Source: Arthrobacter sp. PGP41 (GTDB taxonomy: Bacteria; Actinomycetota; Actinomycetes; Actinomycetales; Micrococcaceae). From it: a stretch of DNA of 64,000 nucleotides. Each line of letters begins with the position of its first letter. The stretch's first letter is position 1. Positions 51,538 to 60,199 of the stretch are shown here, piece after piece. The DNA lies in contig NZ_CP026514.1 in NCBI RefSeq assembly GCF_002953935.1, forward strand, positions 620,001-684,000, read 5' to 3'. Made by a program: the position numbers and the translations under genes. Under the pieces are notes generated by a model, which searched no databases, was not told where the DNA came from, and saw only the letters and a program-made list of their open reading frames with translations.

Positions 51538-53067
51538 TCACGATGGCGGCGCGCCGCCTTGTGTAATTTCGCGAACCAAGGGCAGCTGCAGGGCGAACTG
51601 TGTGCGGCCGGGCTGAGACGTCACCGTGACCCGTCCACCGTGGGCCTCAACAATGGACTCGACAATGGACAACCCCAAACCGCTGGTGCCTTCAGCGGCG
51701 GGTGCGCCGGGCGTGCTGGCCGTTCCCGCGCGTGCCGCGTCTGCGCGGGCGAACCGCGCGAAGACCTGGTCCACGAACTCCGGCGGTATTCCGCCGCCGT
51801 CGTCCGTTACGGTTACAACCGCGGCTCCCTCCGGGGTCTTCCACACCCCCGTTACCACTGTGGTGCCCGGAGGGGTGTGCTTGCGGGCGTTGGAGAGCAG
51901 GTTCATCAACACCTGCCGCAGCTGCGACGGATCCCCGTTGACCACCACCGGCTCGTCGGGGAGCTCCAGCCGCCAGGTGTGCCCGGGCGCCATGACCTTC
52001 TCGTCGCTGACGGCTTCCACCACCAGCTGCGTTAGGTCCACCTCGCTTAGCTTCAGCGGCTGGCCCTCGTCAAGCCGCGCGAGCAGCAGGAGATCCTCCA
52101 CCAAGGCGGTCATCCGTTCCGACTGGCTTTGCACCCGCGCCAGCGACTTCTGCCCGTCCGGAGTGAAGTTTTCCGTCATCCTCATCAGTTCGGTGTAGCC
52201 GCGGATGGCGGTCAGCGGCGTGCGTAGCTCATGGGAAGCGTCAGCCACGAACTGCCGCACCTTGGTTTCGCTCTTCTGCCGCGCCTGCAGCGCGTTGGCA
52301 ACGTTGTCCAGCATGAGGTTCAGCGCGTGCCCCACGCTGCCCACCTCAGTTCCGGGGTTGGAGTTCGACGGCGGTACACGCACGGCAAGTGCCACCTCGC
52401 CGGCATCCAGGGGCAGCTGCGAAACCCGGGTGGCCACCTCGGACAGCTGTTCAAGGGGCTTCATGGTGCGGCGGATCAGGACTGTGCCCACCAGCCCGAC
52501 CAGGAGCAACCCGCCCAGCGAGACGAACACGAAGGTCCACACCAGGGACGCGAGCGTGCCCTCCTTGGCAGCCAGGGGGAGTCCGGTCACCAGGACGTCG
52601 CCGAAACTGGTCTTGACCGCGATCAGCCGGTAGTTGCCGTTTGAAAGCCTGCGGTCAACAGGCCGGGCGTCGGCGGCCAGTGCCAGCAGGACCTGCTTGT
52701 CCTCGGTGGACAGTGCGGAGCGCGTGGTGTCCGGGGCAAGGAAGCCGGCGCTGTTGACCTGGCCGTTGAGGATGCGCGCGTTCAGTGTTCCCACGCTTTG
52801 GCCGCGGGAATCCAGGGGGTCCCTGCCGTTGAAGCCGCCGGAGGGAGGCCGGCCGGGATCGTTGGAGCGGGCTGCGGCCTGGCTCAGCTGCTCGTCCAGC
52901 TGGCGGGTGAGGAACGCGTCCATGGAGGCGTAGCTGGCCACGCCCACCGCACCGCAGATGGCGATCAGCAGCGCCATGGCCAGCAAAATAAGCCGGGTCC
53001 GCAGGTGCCAGGTGCCAGGCCTGAGCCAGCACCGGCGCTGCGGCTCCGCGGTGTGCACGGCGGTCAT
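51538..53067 (-). CDS. Sensor histidine kinase (two-component system)
   Basis: This 509-residue membrane kinase has a first membrane helix at about residues 25-48, an extracellular sensor of about 125 residues, a second helix near 173-198, a HAMP linker, and a HisKA domain with DASHELRTPLTAI (His279). The ATPase domain has N-box NLLSNARKHT, DDGGGIP and GTSGLGLSIVE. It is transcribed with the response regulator just upstream, eight bases apart. The signal is unknown. A tail of about 15 residues after the kinase core is unusual but short. The frame extends upstream to 53214 in the regulator gene. Confidence 0.93.
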   Translation of the reverse strand: MTAVHTAEPQRRCWLRPGTWHLRTRLILLAMALLIAICGAVGVASYASMDAFLTRQLDEQLSQAAARSNDPGRPPSGGFNGRDPLDSRGQSVGTLNARILNGQVNSAGFLAPDTTRSALSTEDKQVLLALAADARPVDRRLSNGNYRLIAVKTSFGDVLVTGLPLAAKEGTLASLVWTFVFVSLGGLLLVGLVGTVLIRRTMKPLEQLSEVATRVSQLPLDAGEVALAVRVPPSNSNPGTEVGSVGHALNLMLDNVANALQARQKSETKVRQFVADASHELRTPLTAIRGYTELMRMTENFTPDGQKSLARVQSQSERMTALVEDLLLLARLDEGQPLKLSEVDLTQLVVEAVSDEKVMAPGHTWRLELPDEPVVVNGDPSQLRQVLMNLLSNARKHTPPGTTVVTGVWKTPEGAAVVTVTDDGGGIPPEFVDQVFARFARADAARAGTASTPGAPAAEGTSGLGLSIVESIVEAHGGRVTVTSQPGRTQFALQLPLVREITQGGAPPS

Positions 53068-53075
53068 GGCGCCGC

Positions 53076-53816
53076 CTACTCCGCCGCCTTGATGACGTAC
53101 CCGGCGCCCCGCACGGTGTGGATCATGGGCGGGTGCACGGCGTCCACTTTCTTGCGCAGGTAGGAAATGTAGAGTTCCACGATGTTTGCCTGGCCGCCGA
53201 AGTCGTAGTTCCACACCCGGTCCAGGATCTGGGCCTTGCTGATGACGCGCTTGGGGTTCTCCATGAGGTAGCGCAGCAGCTCGAACTGGGTGGCCGTTAG
53301 CTGGACGTCATCACCGGCCCGCGTGACTTCGCGTGTGTCCACGTTCAGAACAAGGTCTCCCACCACCAGTTCAGCAGTGTCCATGGCGGCAACGCCGGAG
53401 CGCTGTACCAGCCCGTGCAGCCTCAGCAGGACTTCCTCCATGCTGAACGGCTTGGTGACATAGTCGTCGCCGCCGGCGGCGAGGCCCACGATCCTGTCCT
53501 GGACCGCGTCTTTGGCGGTCAGGAAAAGCGCGGGGACCTCGGGCGCGAAAGCGCGGATCCTGCCCAGGACCTCGACGCCGTCGAACCCTGGAATCATGAC
53601 GTCGAGGACCAGGACGTCGGGGCGGAAATCCTTGGCCAGCTTCACCGCTTCAGGGCCGTCGGCAGCAACTGCCACGGACCAGCCCGCCATGCGCAGCCCC
53701 ATGCTCATGAGTTCAGAGAGGCTGGGTTCGTCATCCACCACGAGGGCCCTGATGGGGGAGCCGTCCGGATGGGTGAGCTTGGGGAGGTTGTTTGTCATGG
53801 AGTGCGAAGTGGCCAT
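53076..53816 (-). CDS. OmpR-family response regulator
   Basis: This 246-residue regulator has a receiver domain with acidic pocket DDE (about 28-30), phosphoacceptor Asp72 (VLDVMIPG), Thr100 and Lys122. A winged-helix DNA-binding domain follows from about residue 145, with TATQFELLRYLMENP and VRGAGYVIK. It is the first gene of a two-gene operon with the kinase. Its similarity is to the TrcR/MprA type, but I do not assign a target. The 660-base upstream interval (53817-54476) is shared with a receiver-less winged-helix gene. Confidence 0.94.
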   Translation of the reverse strand: MATSHSMTNNLPKLTHPDGSPIRALVVDDEPSLSELMSMGLRMAGWSVAVAADGPEAVKLAKDFRPDVLVLDVMIPGFDGVEVLGRIRAFAPEVPALFLTAKDAVQDRIVGLAAGGDDYVTKPFSMEEVLLRLHGLVQRSGVAAMDTAELVVGDLVLNVDTREVTRAGDDVQLTATQFELLRYLMENPKRVISKAQILDRVWNYDFGGQANIVELYISYLRKKVDAVHPPMIHTVRGAGYVIKAAE

Positions 53817-54121
53817 GGGACAACTCTCCGATCATTGGTTTATGCCCGGCTATGGCAAACCTGTGGCCCAGCTGTGAATATCCCGGCGTAGCGAGCTGAA
53901 TGCCGGAGACGCGGCTGCTCCTGCCATGCCCCAGCGGCGGGGTTGCCGTTGAGGTGCAGTTTCCCCGGAGAATTTTTTGTCCGAAACCGTGGGCGGTTGG
54001 ACACGACGGCAAGGCGGTGAGTGGGATTTCCCTATCAGTCCCGGTCCTGAATATTTTAGCGTGAAACTCCCATTCCGCCGAACAAAGTTCTGTCCAAGGC
54101 CGAAAGTGCGCCCCTTCAAGG

Positions 54122-54135
54122 ATAACGAACGTTAT
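54122..54135. promoter_or_regulatory. Palindrome in the winged-helix upstream region
   Basis: ATAACG-AA-CGTTAT is a perfect 6-2-6 inverted repeat, in an AT-richer island (about 54040-54250) of the long intergenic region. Confidence 0.35.
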
Positions 54136-54208
54136 TTTTATGGCTCTGCCAGAATCGTGATTTGCAGCACATTAGCCGATTTCGTCTCATTATGCGGACG
54201 ATCGCGTC

Positions 54209-54237
54209 CATTGTTACTTGCAAGTTGGCATTGTTAC
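54209..54237 (+). promoter_or_regulatory. Direct repeats and palindrome, candidate binding sites
   Basis: CATTGTTAC occurs at 54209-54217 and again at 54229-54237, 20 bases apart (two helical turns). ACTTGCAAGT, a perfect 10-bp palindrome, lies between (54216-54225). Direct repeats at this spacing are the usual site type of OmpR-like winged-helix proteins, one of which is the next gene. Confidence 0.45.
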
Positions 54238-54476
54238 GCTGCACACTTCCAATGTGAACAAGAACTCAACAGCACCTGCAGCCGCAGAATATTGGCCCAG
54301 CACATCCGCTGCTGCCGACATGCGCTGTTGTCGAATGCACGCCTGACCTTCCCACCCTCCGAAGTTCTTAGGCATTCGCCCCCAGCCCAGCGTCGGGCGC
54401 CCCTCCCCAGTTCTCATTGCGGGGAAACCCAGCATTCGGGCCGTGATGACGGCCATTCACATTGAGGTAAGCACAT

Positions 54477-55343
54477 ATGTCAGTTGCATCCGGATACGTC
54501 CACATCTCTGTCCGTAACGCCGCCAAGGCGGGCCAGCCCTCCGGCCTCCGCCCCGGCTTCGGCCCCCGGCCTGCCCTTGCTCCCTCTGCTTCCGGAAGCA
54601 ACTTTCCCGCCCAGGGCTATGCGCCCCAGGGCTATAACCCCAATTCCTACGGGCAGCTCCGCGCCGTCCAGCCTGCCGAGGCGGCGCCGATGACGGCCCC
54701 CACTCCCGTAGTAGCCGGCCCGGCTGCTGTCCGGCCCGTCGCCAATGACAACGTCGCCCGCGGATTCGTCCTCTACATGGGTATCGACGAGGAAACCGCA
54801 GCAGCCGCCGGAACCTCCATCGCCAAGCTGGCCCAGGAAATCCGCGCCTACGCCCAGTCCCTGGTGTCCGGAGCAGAAAGCTACGCAGCCGTCGCCGTGG
54901 CTCCCGCAGGCACCCCCGGTTCCGCGCTCGACGTCGTCCGTTCCACCTTCGGCGACCCCACCGTCAACACCCGCCCGCGCACTGAGGCCCCGCGTCCCGC
55001 GCAGGCCCAGGAGCCGCGCCCGTCCGGTGTCCTGATCGACCTCGCCCGCCGCGAGGTCCACCTGGACGGCGAGTCCCTCAACCTGACGTTCAAGGAGTTC
55101 GAACTCCTGAACTACCTCGTGGAAAACGGAACCCGCACCGTGGGCCGCGATGAGCTCCTGGAAGGTCTCTGGCGCAATGCCGAAGAGGTCCCCAACGAGC
55201 GCACCATCGACGTCCATATCCGCCGGCTGCGCTCCAAGCTGGGCCGGCTCGCCAACACCGTGCGCACCGTCCGCGGCCAGGGATACCGGTTCTACGAGCA
55301 CCCCGAAGTGGTTGTCTGGGCCGCTCCGGAATACTCGATCTAG
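54477..55343 (+). CDS. Winged-helix transcriptional regulator without receiver domain
   Basis: This 288-residue protein has an OmpR-type winged-helix domain at about residues 185-275 (FKEFELLNYLVENGTRTV, ERTIDVHIRRLRSKL, VRGQGYRFYE). There is no phosphoacceptor receiver. The N-terminal 90 residues are Gly/Pro/Ala-rich and probably unfolded. A region of about 70 residues (FVLYMGIDEETAAAAG to YAAVAVAP) forms an unknown small domain. It is not cotranscribed with the nearby two-component genes, and a control region with repeats lies upstream. The start follows GAGG at 10 bases. Confidence 0.75.
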   Translation: MSVASGYVHISVRNAAKAGQPSGLRPGFGPRPALAPSASGSNFPAQGYAPQGYNPNSYGQLRAVQPAEAAPMTAPTPVVAGPAAVRPVANDNVARGFVLYMGIDEETAAAAGTSIAKLAQEIRAYAQSLVSGAESYAAVAVAPAGTPGSALDVVRSTFGDPTVNTRPRTEAPRPAQAQEPRPSGVLIDLARREVHLDGESLNLTFKEFELLNYLVENGTRTVGRDELLEGLWRNAEEVPNERTIDVHIRRLRSKLGRLANTVRTVRGQGYRFYEHPEVVVWAAPEYSI

Positions 55344-55424
55344 GTCTTTTCGCGACCACGCCAAAGCGGCTTTCTGCCGGGTTGGGTCACCGTGCGCTGC
55401 GTCGGCTGGCTATAGGCTTAGGCC

Positions 55425-55955
55425 ATGAGTGGGCACCATCTTCGACGGCTTGTGATCATGCGCCACGCCAAGGCCGATTGGCCTGGCGGCGTGGCCGATC
55501 ACGAGCGTCCGCTGGAGGAGCGTGGCCACCGTGAGGCGCCGCTGGCGGGCCGTTGGCTGCTCAAGCACAACATCGTCCCGGACTTCATCCTCTGCTCCAG
55601 TGCCCTGCGGACCAGGCAGACCTGTACCTGGGTGTGCTCGGAGCTGGGGGACAAAGCGCCCACCCCCAAGCTTGAAGACGGGCTGTACGCTGCCTCCGCA
55701 CTTCGGATGCTGACGGTCATCAACCACGTTCCGGACACCGTGACCACACTGATGGTGATTTCACACCTGCCGGGGGTCCAGGACCTGGCAATGCACCTCG
55801 CCTCGCGGGATTCCGACCACGATGCCTACATGGACGCCGCCACCAGGTACCCCACCAACGCCCTCACCGTCCTTGAGACGGAGAAGTCCTGGGCCGAATT
55901 GGACGGACAGGACGCCCGTATCACCAAGTTCAAGGTTCCCCGGGCCCGCCACTAG
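55425..55955 (+). CDS. SixA-like phosphohistidine phosphatase (histidine phosphatase superfamily)
   Basis: This 176-residue protein has the RHG-family motif VIMRHAKADW near residues 10-19, with the catalytic His. A second His is in MVISHLPGVQDL. The CSSALRTRQTCTW segment is typical of SixA, the phosphatase of phosphohistidine on HPt proteins, though actinobacterial members are often not tied to a phosphorelay. TATAGG lies eight bases before the ATG and no ribosome site is visible, so it may be leaderless. The target is unknown. Confidence 0.85.
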   Translation: MSGHHLRRLVIMRHAKADWPGGVADHERPLEERGHREAPLAGRWLLKHNIVPDFILCSSALRTRQTCTWVCSELGDKAPTPKLEDGLYAASALRMLTVINHVPDTVTTLMVISHLPGVQDLAMHLASRDSDHDAYMDAATRYPTNALTVLETEKSWAELDGQDARITKFKVPRARH

Positions 55956-55985
55956 CCTGGCGCCATCCTGACGGGCCGGCAGGAG

Positions 55986-56708
55986 TCACCGGCGCGGTGG
56001 AGGTTTGGCCCCCGTTTTCGGCGTTGTCCTGGCAGGGGAAGCGGACGACGACGGCCGGTTGGCTGCGCTGGAAGGCACCCGCGCAGGCGCGCGGAGGCCG
56101 CCGGTTCCCTCACCACGAGTCCGCTGTGCCGATGCCTGCTGGGCCGGCTTGCGCTGGGCTGTCCCTTTGGCAGCTGGCCTGCCCGGCGCCGTCGTCCGTC
56201 CCTTCACGGAAGCGCCCCTGCTTGCTGGGCCCGTGGCGGCAGTGCCTTTTCTGCCCGTGCCCCGCCCAGCCGTGCCCCGCCCAGCCGTGCCCTTCCTGGA
56301 CAGAGCCTGCAGCCTGCGCCCGCGGGGCCAGGCCGCACCGAGGAACAGCACGAGCAGGGTAACCACGGCTGCAGCGGCAGCACCAAAAAAGTAATTGTCG
56401 GGATCGTCGGTGGGCAACGGCGTTCCTACAAACGAGGACTCGCCGGCGAAAGCCAGCTCCCACGTGCTGATGAAGGCGAGGGAAAAGCCGATGGTGAGGC
56501 TGGCGCCCCCACCGGCAACCAGCAGGGCAAGGCGCCGCCCCCGGTTCAGGATCTCCGTAATACAGGCCAGGCACGCCAGCGCCAGGACACCGAGGAACGC
56601 GATGAACACCGGCTCAGCGAGCGTCATCCCGGTCAGCACCAGCAGGCCGGCCGCAACAATACCGGAAATAACCGCGAACTTTCCGCTCTTCCCCATGGGT
56701 CCAATCAT
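55986..56708 (-). CDS. Membrane protein with long basic repetitive tail
   Basis: This 240-residue protein has four hydrophobic helices in its first 130 residues, including VLALACLACITEIL and AAAAVVTLLVLFLGAAW. The last 110 residues are Arg/Lys/Ala/Gly/Pro-rich with repeated KGTAGRGTAGRG units, perhaps nucleic-acid or lipid-head binding. I recognise no family. The start overlaps the TetR gene stop as ATGA. It is the last gene of the TetR-controlled operon. Confidence 0.65.
   Translation of the reverse strand: MIGPMGKSGKFAVISGIVAAGLLVLTGMTLAEPVFIAFLGVLALACLACITEILNRGRRLALLVAGGGASLTIGFSLAFISTWELAFAGESSFVGTPLPTDDPDNYFFGAAAAAVVTLLVLFLGAAWPRGRRLQALSRKGTAGRGTAGRGTGRKGTAATGPASRGASVKGRTTAPGRPAAKGTAQRKPAQQASAQRTRGEGTGGLRAPARVPSSAANRPSSSASPARTTPKTGAKPPPRR
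56261..56290 (-). repeat. Tandem 15-bp repeat in the basic tail gene
   Basis: CCCGCCCAGCCGTGC is found at 56261-56275 and again at 56276-56290; a partial third copy lies beside them. On the coding strand it encodes the Gly-Thr-Ala-Gly-Arg repeats. Confidence 0.85.
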
Positions 56709-57403
56709 CCCTGAGCCGGAGGCTGCTTCAGCACGTAGCCGCGCATGATGGCCATGATTGCTGCAACGCTTTGGTCACGCGTCCGCTCGGGGTGGTATGT
56801 CTGGCGGTCCAGTCCCACCACGAAGCAGGCCCCGAAGATGGCGGTTTCCAGGCTGCCCCGGGAAACCAACGGGTCCACGGGGTATTCCTTTGCCACCTTC
56901 TCCACTGCCTCCCCGATCACCGCCAGCAGCTCGCCGCGAAGGACCGCGAACGTGCCCTGCCACTCGCTGGGCGTACGCCAGTTTTCGCTGACCCAGAGGC
57001 GCGCGAAGGACGGGTACTCCGCCATGAAGTCCATGGCCTGGCCGATCATTGCCTCCATGGCCCGCAGCGGGTCGCTTGCCCGGGTGCCGCCGGCCCCGGC
57101 GTGGTCCGCAGGACCATCAGCTCCCGATTCCGGTGCTCCCTGTTCCGGCGCTAACAGGAGGCGGGCCTTCAGGATGTCCACACCATGCCGCAGCAGCTGC
57201 GCGATGAGCTCCGACTTGCTGCCGAAGTTGTAGTAGACGGTTCCCTTGGAGACGCCCGCCGCAGCGGCGATCTCATCAACCGTGACACCCGCCGCACCCC
57301 GCTCGCCGATGAGTTCCATGGATGCGTCGAAGAGTTTCTGGCGCGTAACGCCGGTCCGGGCAGGGCGGAGACTCTTCGCTGCTCCCGGTGGCTCCGTCCT
57401 CAT
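56705..57403 (-). CDS. TetR-family transcriptional regulator
   Basis: This 232-residue repressor has an N-terminal TetR helix-turn-helix: KLFDASMELIGERGAAGVTVDEIAAAAGVSKGTVYYNFGSK in the first 65 residues. A larger ligand domain follows. It is the third gene of an operon that starts under a 16-bp palindrome (60161-60176), so autorepression is likely. The start and stop overlap the neighbours as ATGA. Its inducer is unknown. Confidence 0.9.
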   Translation of the reverse strand: MRTEPPGAAKSLRPARTGVTRQKLFDASMELIGERGAAGVTVDEIAAAAGVSKGTVYYNFGSKSELIAQLLRHGVDILKARLLLAPEQGAPESGADGPADHAGAGGTRASDPLRAMEAMIGQAMDFMAEYPSFARLWVSENWRTPSEWQGTFAVLRGELLAVIGEAVEKVAKEYPVDPLVSRGSLETAIFGACFVVGLDRQTYHPERTRDQSVAAIMAIMRGYVLKQPPAQG

Positions 57404-59436
57404 AGCGCAATCTCAGGTTTCAGCGTTTTCAGGGTCCAGTACTTGTTCCTGCGCACCGCAAGCGTGGACATGGCCGCACCCAGCGCGGTATAGCCCACCA
57501 GGCCCAGTACCGTGGGTGCGATCATGGCCAGGTCCCCGCCATAGACCAGGTGCCGCATCCCGGCCACCACATAGCCCATGGGCAGGACCTCATGGACCAC
57601 ATGGAGAGGCTGCGGAGTGGTTTGCCAGGGGAAGGTGCCGCCGGAGGACACCAGCTGCAGGACCAGCAGGATCAGCACCACGAGTTTCCCCGGAGACCCG
57701 AGCAGCGCCACAACGCCTTGGATGAGGGCGCTGAACGCCATGGCTGCGGCGAGCATAAAGAGCCACATCAGGACAGGGTGGGCGGGATTGAGCCCCAGGG
57801 CAAGATTCACTACCAGGGTGAGGAGGGTTGCCTGTACCGCCGAGACCGCCAGGAACGGGAGCCAGCCGCCCAGTGCGATCTTCCAGGATGCCGCATTGGA
57901 CGCCAGCGCCCGCTGGGTGATGGGACGCATTGCCTGGACCAGCATGAAGATGCCGATCCACAACGCAAGGGTGAGGAAGAACGGCGCCAACCCGGCGCCG
58001 TACGACTCCGCCTTGGCCTGTGAGACGTTGCTGACCGAAACGGGGTCTGCCATGACGCGGGAGAGGTTGCTCTTCTGGGCGTCATCAGGGTTGGGCACCT
58101 GCCCTGCCCCTTTACTGATTTCGTCCGCCAGCGTGCGTGACCCGCCCGCTGCCGTCCCGGCACCATCCACCAGCTGGGCTGCCCCGGCATCCACCCTGCT
58201 TGCTCCTTCAGCGAGGCGGCCGGCAGTGTCGAGCGCGGCCTGTTCTCCCGTGGCCAGCGCGGCAGCCCCGGTGTGCAACTGGTCGGCACCGGACGAAGCC
58301 TGCGACACGGCGTCCCTCAAGGCCGGCGTGCCCGCGGCGAGCTGCGCCGCGCCGGCACTGACGGACGCTGCTCCGTCCGCCAAATGCTGGATCTGGGCGG
58401 CGTCTGCCTGGATCCCCGTTTTGGCTGCAGCCATAGGGCTCGAGCCGGCCGTGGCGTCGAAGTCGGCCAGGATGCTGTCGGCCTGCTCCTGCGTGAGGAT
58501 GCCTGCCGCGATGAGCCTGTTGTTTGATTCCATCACCCGTGTCCGGAGCCCCTGGTCTGCGGCCTCCAACTGGGCTGCAACGCCCTGCACCTTGGCGTTC
58601 AGCTGCGCGTTTCCGGCTGCCACCTGCGCTGCCCCGGCGGCGAGGTTTCGGGAATCGGCGGGCAGCGTGGACGTCTTGTCCTTGAGCGTGGAGAGTCCGC
58701 TGCTGAGCTGGCCTGCGCCATCGGTCAGCTCGTTGGCGCCGTCGCGCAGCTTGGCCTGCCCGGCATAAAGCCCGCCGGCGCCGTTGCTCAACTCGGCGGT
58801 GCCCTCATGGAGGGCGGCGGCTCCGTCGCGGAGCCGCCCCACGCCGTCCGCCAACTGGCCGGCGCCGTCTGCGGCCTTGACCATCTGTGCATGGATGGTG
58901 CCAAAACCCGTCAGCAGCTGGTTGGCCGTTTCCTCGCCCACCTCCGTGGCAACAGTGCTGTGGACGGCGGTGGTGAGTTTATCCACAATGGTGCTCAGGA
59001 GGTAGTTGTTGGCATCGTTGGTGGTGACGTTCAGCATTGCCCGGCTGGCGGAATCAAAGCTGCCCGGCGAGACCAGATTGCCCGAAAAGTCCCGGGGAAT
59101 TTTCAAGGCGAAGGCGTATTCGCCGCTGCTGACCCCTTGGTCCGCCTCTTCCGTGGTGGCGACGGGTATCCAGTGGAACACGTTGCCGTCCACCAGGCTG
59201 TCCGCCACCTTCGCCCCCGCCTGGAGCCGCGTACCGTCGCTGGCCGGGGCGCCGGCGTCCTCAACAACAAGGGCCGCGTCGATGTGGTCGAGGTTGCCGT
59301 AGGGATCCCAGTTTGCGTAGAGGTACACGGCGCCGTACAGCAGGGGGACCATGGTCAGCGCGAGGATGGTCAGCTTCGGCAGCAGCCCGCCGGTCATCCT
59401 CTTGAGTTCGGAGCGGGCCAGCCGCAGTACCGTCAT
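57400..59436 (-). CDS. YhgE/Pip-type membrane protein
   Basis: This 678-residue protein has one membrane helix near its start (ILALTMVPLLYGAVYLYA) and about five near its end. Between them is a large extracellular part. About residues 195-460 are full of short DGA/AGA repeats such as LADGVGRLRDGAA and VSAGAAQLAAGT, which form long helical hairpins. The family includes the lactococcal phage-infection protein Pip and Bacillus YueB. Pairing with a degenerate ABC ATPase is typical. The function here is unknown; export or envelope stress has been suggested for such operons. Confidence 0.87.
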   Translation of the reverse strand: MTVLRLARSELKRMTGGLLPKLTILALTMVPLLYGAVYLYANWDPYGNLDHIDAALVVEDAGAPASDGTRLQAGAKVADSLVDGNVFHWIPVATTEEADQGVSSGEYAFALKIPRDFSGNLVSPGSFDSASRAMLNVTTNDANNYLLSTIVDKLTTAVHSTVATEVGEETANQLLTGFGTIHAQMVKAADGAGQLADGVGRLRDGAAALHEGTAELSNGAGGLYAGQAKLRDGANELTDGAGQLSSGLSTLKDKTSTLPADSRNLAAGAAQVAAGNAQLNAKVQGVAAQLEAADQGLRTRVMESNNRLIAAGILTQEQADSILADFDATAGSSPMAAAKTGIQADAAQIQHLADGAASVSAGAAQLAAGTPALRDAVSQASSGADQLHTGAAALATGEQAALDTAGRLAEGASRVDAGAAQLVDGAGTAAGGSRTLADEISKGAGQVPNPDDAQKSNLSRVMADPVSVSNVSQAKAESYGAGLAPFFLTLALWIGIFMLVQAMRPITQRALASNAASWKIALGGWLPFLAVSAVQATLLTLVVNLALGLNPAHPVLMWLFMLAAAMAFSALIQGVVALLGSPGKLVVLILLVLQLVSSGGTFPWQTTPQPLHVVHEVLPMGYVVAGMRHLVYGGDLAMIAPTVLGLVGYTALGAAMSTLAVRRNKYWTLKTLKPEIAL

Positions 59437-60119
59437 TTGGCAACCTCTGTTTCGAGTTCAGCAGTTTCCGCGGCATTCCCCGTGGCGGCATCCCCCGCGG
59501 CGGCGTTGCCGATGGCTGCGCTGGGTCCGTCCCACGACGTCGGGAGGGCGCCAACAGTGGCGACGACGGCGAGCGGCCGTCCGCCGTCGAACGCCAGGCG
59601 CTGCAGCCCCGGCAGCCACTCGGACTCATCCGCACCGTGCCGGTCGGGGGAATCGACCACCAGCAAGTCCGTGCGCGGATTTGCCAGCGCGAGCGCGGTC
59701 AGGAGCTCAAGCCGCCGGCCGGGGTCCAGTTGCTCGGTCCAGAGGCCGGCAATGTCCTCGAAGCTGTTCACCTTCAGCCACGGGTTGCTTAGCAATGCCC
59801 CCCGGTAGCGTCGCGGGACCAGGGCAAGGTCCTCGGTGACAAGGTCCCGGACGCTGAGGTGCTGTTCCGGCTCGTTCACACCGGGGGAGTCCACCAGGGC
59901 GCTGGCCAGCCGGCGCGGTTTGATGCGCTCGCTGCCGTCCCAGGTGATGAGGCCTCCTGTTGCCTTCATCCTGCCGCTGAGCACCAGCGCAAGAGCTGTG
60001 CGGTGGTCCTGCCGTCGCCCGGTGGCCAACAGGAGTTCGCCGCGGTTCACGTGGAGGGAAGTCGCCGGAAGCAGGGGGTCCCTGCGGCCCATGACAGAGA
60101 GCAGCTGTGCTGAGAGCAA
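59433..60119 (-). CDS. ABC-type ATPase homologue with degenerate Walker A
   Basis: This 228-residue protein has the layout of an ABC ATPase. At the Walker A site the sequence is ATGRRQDHRTA instead of GxxGxGKT, so the P-loop Lys is missing. The signature LSGGQ is replaced by LDPGRR and Walker B is DLLVVDSPDR without the usual Glu. A long Ala/Thr-rich tail of 35 residues follows. It starts with TTG behind GAAAGG at six bases. It is the first gene of the operon, followed by the YhgE/Pip gene with a 4-base overlap. ATP hydrolysis is doubtful; it may bind nucleotide or act as a regulator of its partner. Confidence 0.72.
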   Translation of the reverse strand: MLSAQLLSVMGRRDPLLPATSLHVNRGELLLATGRRQDHRTALALVLSGRMKATGGLITWDGSERIKPRRLASALVDSPGVNEPEQHLSVRDLVTEDLALVPRRYRGALLSNPWLKVNSFEDIAGLWTEQLDPGRRLELLTALALANPRTDLLVVDSPDRHGADESEWLPGLQRLAFDGGRPLAVVATVGALPTSWDGPSAAIGNAAAGDAATGNAAETAELETEVAK

Positions 60120-60150
60120 GTTTGGCCTTTCGCAGAATGCGTCCGGTCCC

Positions 60151-60179
60151 AGCCTAACTAAACTGACCGGTCAGTTCAA
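60151..60179 (-). promoter_or_regulatory. Promoter with TetR operator for the YhgE operon
   Basis: AACTGACCGGTCAGTT is a perfect 16-bp palindrome at 60161-60176. On the minus strand it lies between TTGAAC (60174-60179) and TAGGCT (60151-60156), 17 bases apart, in the spacer of the promoter. The TetR-type product of the operon is the natural ligand. Confidence 0.75.
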
Positions 60180-60199
60180 ATAGGGGTCGGTTCGACGTC

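Noticed and set aside
54080..54090. GAAC-N3-GTTC, resembling a LexA/SOS box
   Set aside because: LexA sites in actinobacteria need GAAC-N4-GTTC; the spacer here is one base short and no damage gene follows.
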